64,000 nucleotides of DNA. Origin: Flavobacteriales bacterium UBA952. GTDB lineage: Bacteria; Bacteroidota; Bacteroidia; Flavobacteriales_D; Crocinitomicaceae. The translations under genes and the position numbers were made by a program. Positions 1-8,600 of this stretch are shown in pieces. The notes below the pieces were generated by a model that did not search any database, was not told where the DNA came from, and saw nothing but the letters and a program-made list of their open reading frames with translations. The DNA is taken from contig CAJJBU010000003.1 in assembly GCA_905182495.1 (NCBI GenBank), positions 62,001 to 126,000 on the forward strand, read 5' to 3'. Within the stretch, counting starts at the first letter, position 1, and each line of letters begins with the position of its first letter.

Positions 1-108
1 AACCTCATCTTCAAAATTATTGTTTTCGGAAGCCATTGTGAAGCTTGAAAGTGCGACACAACAATAAATACAAATTAGTATTCTATAGATTTCTTTTTTT
101 AATCTCAT
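1..108 (-). CDS. N-terminus of a secreted or membrane protein (partial, runs off the window start)
   Basis: Reverse strand from ATG at 108: MRLKKEIYRILICIYCCVALSSFTMASENNNFEDEV..., a signal-peptide-like N-terminus. Overlaps the 3' end of the upstream gene in another frame. Too short for the ORF track. Confidence 0.55.
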   Translation of the reverse strand, partial: MRLKKEIYRILICIYCCVALSSFTMASENNNFEDEV

Positions 109-682
109 CTCTTAGTTTGGAAGCAAGCTCATAATCTTCATTTTCTAGAGCTTCTTGAAGTTGTTTTTCCAGCTCTTTCATTGAACTAGAAGAATGGCTG
201 GTTTCCACTTCTAACTCCAATGTATCGTCCTGACCAATCAATGAATCATTTTCGAAAGCATCTTCCTGATCTCTCGTTATTCCGGCATCATCTAAAACAT
301 TTGAGAAGGTATAAATTGGGCTATTAAAACGAACGCCAACTGCGATAGCATCTGATGTTCTTGAATCAATTTCTGTCAACACACCATCCTTCTCACAAAT
401 CAACTTAGCATAGAATACACCCTCAACAAATTTATAAATCAGAACTTCCTTGATTACAACTTCAAAGGAAACACAAAAAGACTTAATAAGGTCATGGGTT
501 AAAGGACGATTAGGAATCATTTTTTCTAATTCAACAGCAATAGCTTGTGCTTCAAATCCACCTATGACAATAGGTAGTTTCCTATTACCCGCTGCTTCAG
601 ACAAAGTTAAAACATACGAGCCCGACTGTGTCTGACTGTAAGCTATTCCTGAAATTTCCAATCTAACTTTTTGCATATTCAA
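83..682 (-). CDS. Bifunctional nuclease (DUF151/BFN) family protein with C-terminal UvrB/UvrC-like motif
   Basis: BFN-like N-terminal domain (LPIVIGGFEAQAIAVELE...SRTSDAIAVGVRFNSPIY) and C-terminal UVR motif (LEKQLQEALENEDYELASKLRDEI). Confidence 0.85.
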   Translation of the reverse strand: MNMQKVRLEISGIAYSQTQSGSYVLTLSEAAGNRKLPIVIGGFEAQAIAVELEKMIPNRPLTHDLIKSFCVSFEVVIKEVLIYKFVEGVFYAKLICEKDGVLTEIDSRTSDAIAVGVRFNSPIYTFSNVLDDAGITRDQEDAFENDSLIGQDDTLELEVETSHSSSSMKELEKQLQEALENEDYELASKLRDEIKKRNL

Positions 683-711
683 AGCGGTAAGGCCTAACTA
701 AGTTACAAATA

Positions 712-1644
712 TTATGATGCTTTAAATTTCTGAATGGCTTCATTTAGCCTTGGAACTACGTCGAAAGCATCTCCTATAACACCATAATCTGCAGCTTTAA
801 AAAAAGGTGCTTCAGGATCAGTATTAACAACGACAATTACTTTTGACCCGTTAACTCCAGCCAAATGTTGGATTGCACCTGAAATTCCAATTGCAATATA
901 TAAATCAGGACGAATAGCAACACCAGTTTGACCAACATGCTCATGATGTGGCCTCCATCCGATATCAGCGACAGGTCTTGAACACGCTGTAGCTGCGCCT
1001 AGCGTTTTTGCTAAGTCTTCTACCATTCCCCAATTTTCAGGCCCTTTTAATCCTCGACCCGCAGAAACAACACGTTCTGCTTCAGGAAGCGGGATTTCAC
1101 CTTCCGGTTTTTTGGTTGAGATTACTTTAATCGCCGCATCTCCAACCTGAGAAGAAAATTCTTCTACGGGACAGGGGCTTGCTATTTCCTCTGGAGGTAA
1201 ACTATTTGGTAAAAGAGAAATTATTTTTGAAGAAGAACTTACCTTTACCTTTCCAATTGCCTTACCTGAAAAAACATTAACATCAATACATCCTTCTGAA
1301 TCAGGAAGCGAGATCGCTCCTGAAACTAAACCCGCTTGCATACTTACAGAAAGCATAGGGGCAATTGACTTACCGTATAGATCATGAGAAAAAACAACAG
1401 TATTTGAACCATTTGAAGATGCTGCTTGAGCAATCATTCTAGTGACTTGCTGCTGGTCATCTCCATTCACACTCCGGTCAACCATAACCTTAGAAGCTCC
1501 ATAAGTTCCTAATTGTGCTAATTCTTCACTTGAAAGAGTGCCGTTACTTAAGGCAATAACATCTCCTAATTTCCTAGCATAAGTTACAGCTTCGAAAGAA
1601 GCCTTTGAAATACCATTGGTAGAATTTATATAGACTAATATCAT
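712..1644 (-). CDS. etfA: Electron transfer flavoprotein subunit alpha
   Basis: FAD-binding C-terminus (VSAGRGLKGPENWGMVEDLAKTLGAATACSRPVADIGW...HEHVGQTGVAIRPDLYIAIGISGAIQHLAG); adjacent to etfB. Confidence 0.95.
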   Translation of the reverse strand: MILVYINSTNGISKASFEAVTYARKLGDVIALSNGTLSSEELAQLGTYGASKVMVDRSVNGDDQQQVTRMIAQAASSNGSNTVVFSHDLYGKSIAPMLSVSMQAGLVSGAISLPDSEGCIDVNVFSGKAIGKVKVSSSSKIISLLPNSLPPEEIASPCPVEEFSSQVGDAAIKVISTKKPEGEIPLPEAERVVSAGRGLKGPENWGMVEDLAKTLGAATACSRPVADIGWRPHHEHVGQTGVAIRPDLYIAIGISGAIQHLAGVNGSKVIVVVNTDPEAPFFKAADYGVIGDAFDVVPRLNEAIQKFKAS

Positions 1645-1661
1645 GTTCTTATAATTTAAAT

Positions 1662-2402
1662 TTAGATCACTTTTGCTTCACTATGCAACAAGGCAACAAG
1701 CTCATCCATGTTTTCAGGATCGATCATCTTAACCGCAGACTTTTCTCCGGGCATCGTATAGGAAACAAACTCCGTTAGACCTTTAATATCTGCTGCAGGC
1801 ATAACATTTAGCGGCTTTTTTCTTGCAGCCATTATTCCTCGCATATTTGGAATACGTTGCTCAGCCATTCCTTTAGCACAGCTAATTACTGCTGGAGCTT
1901 CAACTTCAATCACTTGAACGCCTCCTACAATTTCTCTTTCAACAGTTAAAGATGTTCCTGAAACATCAAGCTTGGTTGCTAAAGAAACAAAAGGTAGATC
2001 CAACCCCGCGGCCAACATACCACCTACTTGGCTTCCATTGTAATTTATGGTTTCTTTACCCGTCAAAATCAAGTCAAAAGAATTTTCTTTCGCGTAAGCA
2101 GCAATTTGCATCGCCGTATAATAAGCATCTTTTGGATCTGTATCTATCCGCACAGCTTCATCTGCACCAATAGCCAATGCCTTTCGAATAATCGCATCAT
2201 CTCCCGCTGACCCAACTGTAATAATGGTCACATGCCCCTCGTTGTTCTCCTTTAATTCTAAAGCACGAACTAAAGCATACCATTCATCATAAGGATTAAC
2301 AATGAATTGAACTCCATTTTCATCAAATTTACTGTTCCCCTCTGTAAAGGCAATCTTTGAGGTGGTATCAGGAGCTTTACTAATACAAACTAATATTTTC
2401 AT
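1662..2402 (-). CDS. etfB: Electron transfer flavoprotein subunit beta
   Basis: MKILVCISKAPDT...VNPYDEWYALVRALELKE...LTGKETINYNGSQVGGMLAAGLDLPFVS. Confidence 0.95.
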   Translation of the reverse strand: MKILVCISKAPDTTSKIAFTEGNSKFDENGVQFIVNPYDEWYALVRALELKENNEGHVTIITVGSAGDDAIIRKALAIGADEAVRIDTDPKDAYYTAMQIAAYAKENSFDLILTGKETINYNGSQVGGMLAAGLDLPFVSLATKLDVSGTSLTVEREIVGGVQVIEVEAPAVISCAKGMAEQRIPNMRGIMAARKKPLNVMPAADIKGLTEFVSYTMPGEKSAVKMIDPENMDELVALLHSEAKVI

Positions 2403-2424
2403 AAAGTAATCTTTTGTGGTGTTG

Positions 2425-2432
2425 CAAAACTA
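2425..2432 (-). promoter_or_regulatory. Candidate Bacteroidota -7 element (TAGTTTTG) upstream of etfB
   Basis: Exact TAnnTTTG on the minus strand in the etfB leader; no clear -33 box seen. Confidence 0.35.
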
Positions 2433-2486
2433 CTCAAATATCTTCGAGAATAAAAGGTTATAAGCCGAAAAACCGATTTCTTAAAA

Positions 2487-3401
2487 TCAGAGAATAAGCA
2501 GGGATAGCACTAATAAAATAGCGGAAGAAAAGGCAATTAAAGCAACTTTTTTCAATTCGGGGTCAAGTGATTTCGGATTGCCTGAAGAAAACACTGTTCT
2601 GAGGTGGGGAAAGAATAAAAAACTAGGGATTAATGCTATATAAATGAAAGGGTTCATCGTTAAATAAAAAAAAGTGCCGATTAAAATCGACCAACTAAAC
2701 ATTCCCAAAAGCACCAATGACGCGTGATAATAAGTAGCCCTTTTAGCTCCTAATTTAACAGCTATCGTGTTTTTACCCGAAGCTTTATCATTCTCAACAT
2801 CTCTCATGTTATTCAAATTCAGGACAGCCGCACTCCAAGACCCCATGGACAAAGCTGGCAATAACGTTAACCATTCAAAATCCAATCCGTATAAAGAAAA
2901 CACACCTAAAACACTAACAAAACCAAAAAAAACAAAGACCATAATATCCCCTAAACCTGCATAACCATAAGCGGATTTTCCAACCGTATAAAGTATAGCA
3001 GCAAGGATACAAGCAATAGCAAGAAAGCCATAAAAAACAATGAGTCGATTACTTAGATTTGGAAGACTAAAATAAATAAGTAATACTGCTGACATTATCG
3101 CTAATAAAGAGGTAATCAAAACACCTATTTTCATTTCCTTAATAGAGATCACTCCGGATTGCACAGCTCTCATAGGCCCTATACGATTCTCGTTATCTGT
3201 TCCTTTCTGGCTATCTCCTAGGTCATTGGCTAAATTGGAAAGGACTTGAAAGAGCACAGTTGTCAGTAAAGCGCTCATAAATATTGTAGAATCCCAACAA
3301 TCTAACCAACCAGCAAGACCTGAACCAATAATAATTCCAGACAAGGAAAGCGGCAGAGTTCTCAACCGCATCGCACCAATCCAAACCTTAATCTTTGTCA
3401 T
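2487..3401 (-). CDS. menA: 1,4-dihydroxy-2-naphthoate polyprenyltransferase (UbiA family)
   Basis: UbiA/MenA motifs: NLANDLGDSQKGTDNENRIGP and LNLNNMRDVENDKASGKNTIAVKLG; multiple TM segments. Confidence 0.9.
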   Translation of the reverse strand: MTKIKVWIGAMRLRTLPLSLSGIIIGSGLAGWLDCWDSTIFMSALLTTVLFQVLSNLANDLGDSQKGTDNENRIGPMRAVQSGVISIKEMKIGVLITSLLAIMSAVLLIYFSLPNLSNRLIVFYGFLAIACILAAILYTVGKSAYGYAGLGDIMVFVFFGFVSVLGVFSLYGLDFEWLTLLPALSMGSWSAAVLNLNNMRDVENDKASGKNTIAVKLGAKRATYYHASLVLLGMFSWSILIGTFFYLTMNPFIYIALIPSFLFFPHLRTVFSSGNPKSLDPELKKVALIAFSSAILLVLSLLIL

Positions 3402-3405
3402 GTAA

Positions 3406-3413
3406 CAAAATTA
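3406..3413 (-). promoter_or_regulatory. Candidate -7 element (TAATTTTG) upstream of menA
   Basis: Exact TAnnTTTG match on the minus strand just upstream of the menA ATG; very close to the start codon. Confidence 0.3.
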
Positions 3414-3477
3414 CAAATAAGAACAATGCCATTTCTTGTGCTCATTCAGGACAAATTCATATTTTTACGCTCCCATT

Positions 3478-3552
3478 CGGGATGTAGCTTAGTACGGTTA
3501 AAGCGCGCGCCTGGGGGGCGCGAGATCGGTGGTTCGAATCCACTCATCCCGA
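3478..3552 (+). tRNA. tRNA-Pro (anticodon GGG)
   Basis: Full cloverleaf: acceptor CGGGATG/CATCCCG, D-arm GCTT..AAGC, anticodon arm CGCGC-CTGGGGG-GCGCG (GGG), T-arm GGTGG-TTCGAAT-CCACT, discriminator A. Confidence 0.96.
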
Positions 3553-3561
3553 CTAATTTTT

Positions 3562-3585
3562 AAAGTGCCGTTTTCGCGGCACTTT
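3562..3585 (+). terminator. Intrinsic terminator-like hairpin after tRNA-Pro
   Basis: Inverted repeat AAAGTGCCG-TTTTCG-CGGCACTTT just 3' of the tRNA. Confidence 0.7.
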
Positions 3586-3626
3586 TCAATTACTTAACTT
3601 GGTCTTTCAAAAGGCCATCAGACGAC

Positions 3627-4937
3627 ATGAACAATCAAATTAAAAACCAAGCACAAATTTTGCAAAAAATGGGTATTGAAAAACTCAATGAAATGCAAAT
3701 TGAGGCAATTTCAGCAATCCAAGAATCTTCGGAAGTTCTTCTCCTTTCACCAACAGGAACGGGTAAGACACTTGCTTTTTTATTGCCGCTCATTGAACAG
3801 CTTGACCCTTCAATAAATGCCACCCAGCTCATGATTCTTGTACCGGCTAGAGAACTCGCGATTCAGATAGAACAGGTCATCAGAGATATGGGAACAGGCT
3901 TCAAGGTAAATGCCGTTTACGGAGGAAGATCAGGCTCTAAAGAAAAAATAGAATTGACACATGCCCCAACAATTCTAGTGGGAACTCCAGGAAGAGTTGC
4001 AGACCATATCAGAAGAGACCGCATTACCCTTAGCGGAATAAAAAACCTTGTCATTGATGAATTTGACAAATCCTTAGAAATTGGTTTTGAAAAAGAGATG
4101 AAGGAGATTGTAGCTGCGCTCAACTCGTTAGAGAGAAAAATATTAACTTCTGCAACGCACAAGGATGACGTTCCTGACTTTATGAAATTCAGTAATCCTG
4201 TCTCACTAGATTATTTAAACACCCCATCCTCTGCGCTAGATTTATCTTGGGTACATTCTCCAAATAACACGCTTGATACACTGCTAAACCTTTTAGAAAA
4301 CCTCGGTGACAAAAGAGGAATTGTCTTCTGTAATCTCAAAGATACCCTTGATGGTGTCTCGGAATTTTTAAATGAAAACAAAGTTGAACACACTTGCTTT
4401 TTCGGAGGTATGGAGCAAATCGATAGGGAAAGAAGCTTGATTCAATTCAGAAATGAAAGCCATCGTATTCTTTTAGCAACCGATCTAGCCGCAAGAGGCA
4501 TCGATATCCCTGACCTTGATTATATCATCCATTACGAAATGCCACAGCGCGAAGAGGAGTTTACACACCGTAACGGCAGAACGGCGCGAATGAATTCAAA
4601 TGGTGCCGCATATTGTATCAAAGGAAAAAATGACAGAATTCCAGAATATGCCCAAAAGATAAAAACAGAGACATTTACACCTGGTCCTGAAATACCGAAA
4701 AATAAATGGGAAACATTATTTGTATCAGGGGGTAGAAAAGATAAAATATCAAAAGGAGACATAGCAGGTTTGTTCATTAAAAAAGGAGGACTAGAAGGCA
4801 GTGAAATTGGTGTCATTGAGCTTAAAAGTGATTGTGCTTTTGTTGCTGTTGCGAGTTCAAAAGCTGATGAAATCTGCGCCAATCTGAATAATGAAAGATT
4901 AAAAAAGAAAAAAGTAAGGATTTCAAAATTAGTTTGA
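3627..4937 (+). CDS. DEAD-box ATP-dependent RNA helicase, DbpA-like
   Basis: SPTGTGKT (Walker A), PTRELA-like PARELAIQ, GTPGR, VIDEFD (DEAD variant), TSAT, HRNGRTAR; C-terminal DbpA RNA-binding-type domain. Confidence 0.9.
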   Translation: MNNQIKNQAQILQKMGIEKLNEMQIEAISAIQESSEVLLLSPTGTGKTLAFLLPLIEQLDPSINATQLMILVPARELAIQIEQVIRDMGTGFKVNAVYGGRSGSKEKIELTHAPTILVGTPGRVADHIRRDRITLSGIKNLVIDEFDKSLEIGFEKEMKEIVAALNSLERKILTSATHKDDVPDFMKFSNPVSLDYLNTPSSALDLSWVHSPNNTLDTLLNLLENLGDKRGIVFCNLKDTLDGVSEFLNENKVEHTCFFGGMEQIDRERSLIQFRNESHRILLATDLAARGIDIPDLDYIIHYEMPQREEEFTHRNGRTARMNSNGAAYCIKGKNDRIPEYAQKIKTETFTPGPEIPKNKWETLFVSGGRKDKISKGDIAGLFIKKGGLEGSEIGVIELKSDCAFVAVASSKADEICANLNNERLKKKKVRISKLV

Positions 4938-5057
4938 TAAAATCCAAAAAACATATTAAGTGTTTTAACTCAGTATTACTAAATCAAAAAGAGATTAAGT
5001 CGGCTACAACGATTACTTTACAGAAAGTCAATAAAAAAATTAGAACTTTAGACTCCT

Positions 5058-5429
5058 ATGGGACTTTTTAAAAAAACCACCCTTTATTTCATGGCTGCTG
5101 CTTACATCTTTGTGGGTATTCGCCATTTTTTGGACCCCGATTTCTTCTTGGCTATTATGCCCAACTACCTACCCTATCATTTAGAGGCTGTTTACGTCAG
5201 TGGTGGGTTCGAAATTCTTTTAGGGGGCATGATGCTCTTTGAAAAATCAAGATGGCTCGGGGGTTGGGGACTCATTGCCTTACTCATCGCAGTATTTCCT
5301 GCAAATCTATATCTGGCGCAAAATATCGCCGCACAAGAAGCTCTAAACATAAGCCAGACAGCGGCTATTGGCCGCCTTCCTTTTCAGGTATTATTTATTG
5401 GACTGGCATACTGGCATTCAAAGCCTTGA
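5058..5429 (+). CDS. Small DoxX-like integral membrane protein
   Basis: Four hydrophobic segments; pattern AYIFVGIRHFLDPDFFLAIMPNYLP...SGGFEILLGGMML. Confidence 0.65.
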   Translation: MGLFKKTTLYFMAAAYIFVGIRHFLDPDFFLAIMPNYLPYHLEAVYVSGGFEILLGGMMLFEKSRWLGGWGLIALLIAVFPANLYLAQNIAAQEALNISQTAAIGRLPFQVLFIGLAYWHSKP

Positions 5430-5642
5430 ATTACTTGACTGGTATCCACCAATAATTCTAATCTTGATAAGGCCGTAAATAAGAACACCTAGGATTCGCC
5501 CTCCCACGATTAACTTCCGCTCCTTTCTTTATTAGCACTGCATCTTAATGGACTAAGGTGTCGCTAAAAGAGTATTGAGACAATTTAATTTGGATTTAGC
5601 GTTTAAAAGTCTATCTACGTTCAATCGGGTTTTCAATCAAAA

Positions 5643-5668
5643 AAAAGGCCTCCCGAAGGAAGCCTTTT
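5643..5668. terminator. Bidirectional terminator-like hairpin
   Basis: AAAAGGCCTCC-CGA-AGGAAGCCTTTT between convergent genes. Confidence 0.75.
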
Positions 5669-5684
5669 CACAAGATGTTTCAAC

Positions 5685-8600
5685 TTACTTAACAACGAAC
5701 ATTTCAGGAACATGTCCTTCAATATTCATATAATAAACTCCATCAGAATAAGATGATATATTTATTGTAGATCTTCCATTTGAAATAACTCCCTGATAGA
5801 TAATCTGTCCTAAAGCATTACCAATTGTGTAATTAAATTCTATAAGAGCACTACTTAAAACTACATTAAGCTCATCAGTTGCCGGATTTGGGTATAAATC
5901 CATTTCCTTCAATTCATAAGATAACATTTGTTGTGAGTTGTTATTGTTCGTTATCATTCCTGATGCACCAATAACTGGGCCACAATTTTCAACTTCGTCA
6001 CAAGAACCAAGAACGTCTCCATGGGCCAAGTGAGCAGCTACAGCTGATGCGTTTACACATATAGTGTGTGGATTGTTATCACCAAAATTATGACAAATTT
6101 CAACTTTTTCATTGTTGCTATTGCCAGCATAACAAATTACATCAATTACACAAACGGTTACATCGTAAGACGCTGTGCATCCATTCGCATCTGTTGCAGT
6201 CATCGTATATATTGTCGATACACTAGGACACACAGTAACTGAAGTAGTTATATCGTTAAGATTAGACCAATTGTAAGTATAACCTGGAGTACCACCATTA
6301 ACATCCGCGCTTAAATCAGCACAAGATTGAGGTTGATAGCCATAATATACCGTTTCAGGTGAACCAATATAAACAACTAACGCTGTAGGCTCATCAACCG
6401 TAATTGTTGTTGAAAAAGTACAACCATTCGCATCCGTAACATCATAGGTGTATGTCCCTGCAACTACAGTGTAATCACCAACTCCTGAATAAGGCGCTGT
6501 TCCACCCGTTGCAGATACACTTACAGTTGTCGTTCCCCCATTACACAAGATCTCTGCTGAAGTTGAACTCGGCACCAACAAAGTCGGCTCATCAACTGTG
6601 ATTGTTGTGGGAAAAGTACAACCATTCGCATCCGTAACATCATAGGTGTATGTTCCAGCGCTTACAATATAATCACCAACTCCTGAATAAGGAGCTGTTC
6701 CTCCAATTGCAGCTACACTTACTGTTGTTGTCCCTCCATTACATAAGATGTCTCCTGAAGTTGAACTTGGAACCAATAATGTTGGTTCGACAACGATAAT
6801 TGATGTTGAATAAGTGCAGCCATTGGCATCTATAACAGCGTAGGTGTATGTTCCAGCGCTTACAATATAATCACCAACTCCTGAATAAGGAGCTGTTCCT
6901 CCAATTGCAGCTACACTTACGGTGGTTGTTCCTCCATTACATAAGATGTCTCCTGATGTTGAACTTGGGACCAATAATGTTGGCTCTGATATCGATATTG
7001 TTGTAGATGAAATACAACCATTGCCATCCGTAACACCATAGAGGTATATTCCTGTACTTACAGTATAATCACCAACCCCTATATAAGGCGTAGTTCCGCC
7101 TGATGCAGAAATACTTACGGTAGTCGTTCCTCCATTACATAAGATCACTCCTGAAGTTGAAGCAGCCTCCAATACTTCAGGCTCTTCGATAGAAAAGAAT
7201 GAAGAGAACTGACAACCATTAGCATCTTCTACAGTATATAAGTAAGAACCCGCCACCAAATCAGTAAATGAATTAGATGATTGAGGAGCAGAGCTACTAG
7301 AATTGGTGTTAAAAGTCATCGCTGGAAATGCATTAGAAGCACTTGCGTTATTAGATTCACCATCCAATTGATTGGTTCCACTAAAACTCCATCCACCTAT
7401 TGACCAAACGCCTTCATTTGCAATAGAGCCACTTGCCCTATAGGCCCAACCATCTAAGTATTCCCAAGACTGTCCAGTACCATCTTGATTGATGTCACCA
7501 TAAACATCAACAACTTCTCCATTTTGGAAAAGTTCTATAGCATCATCGCCATTAATATTAGCTGCCGAAGAAGCATAATCTGGAGCATAACCAAAGAATG
7601 TCGTATACTGAGGGAATTCAGACGCAACAGTTATATAAGACCCTGCAGAAATTGAAATTGAAGGGAAAGTGAATTCTTGACCATCAGAGCCTCCTCCATT
7701 ATTTGCTGAACCAAAACCATAAGTACTTAAATCATTGATGTCATCAATCGCATAAAACTCAACCGCTTTAGGTAAGCCACCAGATAATGGCCCATCAATA
7801 ACACCAGAAATCATCAATGAACTTGAGGACCCTCCTAATGAAAAAGTATACGGCGTTATTCCGCCTGTAGCATTTATAGTAGCCGTCGTAAATCCACCGT
7901 TGCAAAGAATAGAACCAAGCACAGCAGAAGCTTCTACGGCATTAGGTTCCGTTAACTCTATTGTGGTAGAAGCAGAACACCCATTGGCATCTGTAACTGT
8001 ATAGGAATAAGTACCTATTGACAAATCTTCAAACACATTTGATGTCTGGGTTGGATTCTCCGAGTAAGACTCAAATGATCCAATTGGAAAAGGACTTTGC
8101 GCAGAAGCGTTTGATGAAAGACCGTCTAAAACATTTGTTCCGCTAAAGGCCCAGTCAGAAATATCAAAAACACCTTCATTTGGTTGGGCACCAGAGTTAC
8201 GATATGCCCAGCCATCCAAATAGTCCCATAATTGACCACTTCCGTCGACATTTATATCGCCAAAAACATCAACGACTGATCCATCTTGAAACAATTCTAT
8301 GGCATCGTCTCCATTTATTGAAGCTGCAGAACTTAAGTAATTATTACTTACTCCAAAAAATGAAATAAATGGATCACTTGACGAAGAGACAGTTATATAA
8401 GAACCCGCAGTTACTGCTATAGCCGGGAATGTGAACTCCTGTCCATCAGAACCGCCGCCATTGTTAGCTGATCCAAATCCATATTGACTTAAATCTGAAA
8501 TGGACGAAATCGCATAAAATTCAATTGCCTTAGGTGTACCCCCAGAAAGAGGCCCATCTATAACACCTGAGATAATTAGAGCACTTGTCGTAGCATTAGA

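Noticed and set aside
4532-4954. 140-aa minus-strand ORF opposite the DEAD-box helicase
   Set aside because: Antisense shadow ORF over a conserved helicase; no family resemblance.
5455-5640. Possible ncRNA in the intergenic gap before the giant adhesin terminator
   Set aside because: No stable hairpin-rich structure or conserved motif recognisable by eye apart from the terminator itself.
6378-7169. Regular direct repeats as a possible CRISPR array
   Set aside because: Unit is 198 bp, in-frame, and encodes SprB protein repeats; no short repeat/unique spacer pattern and no cas genes.
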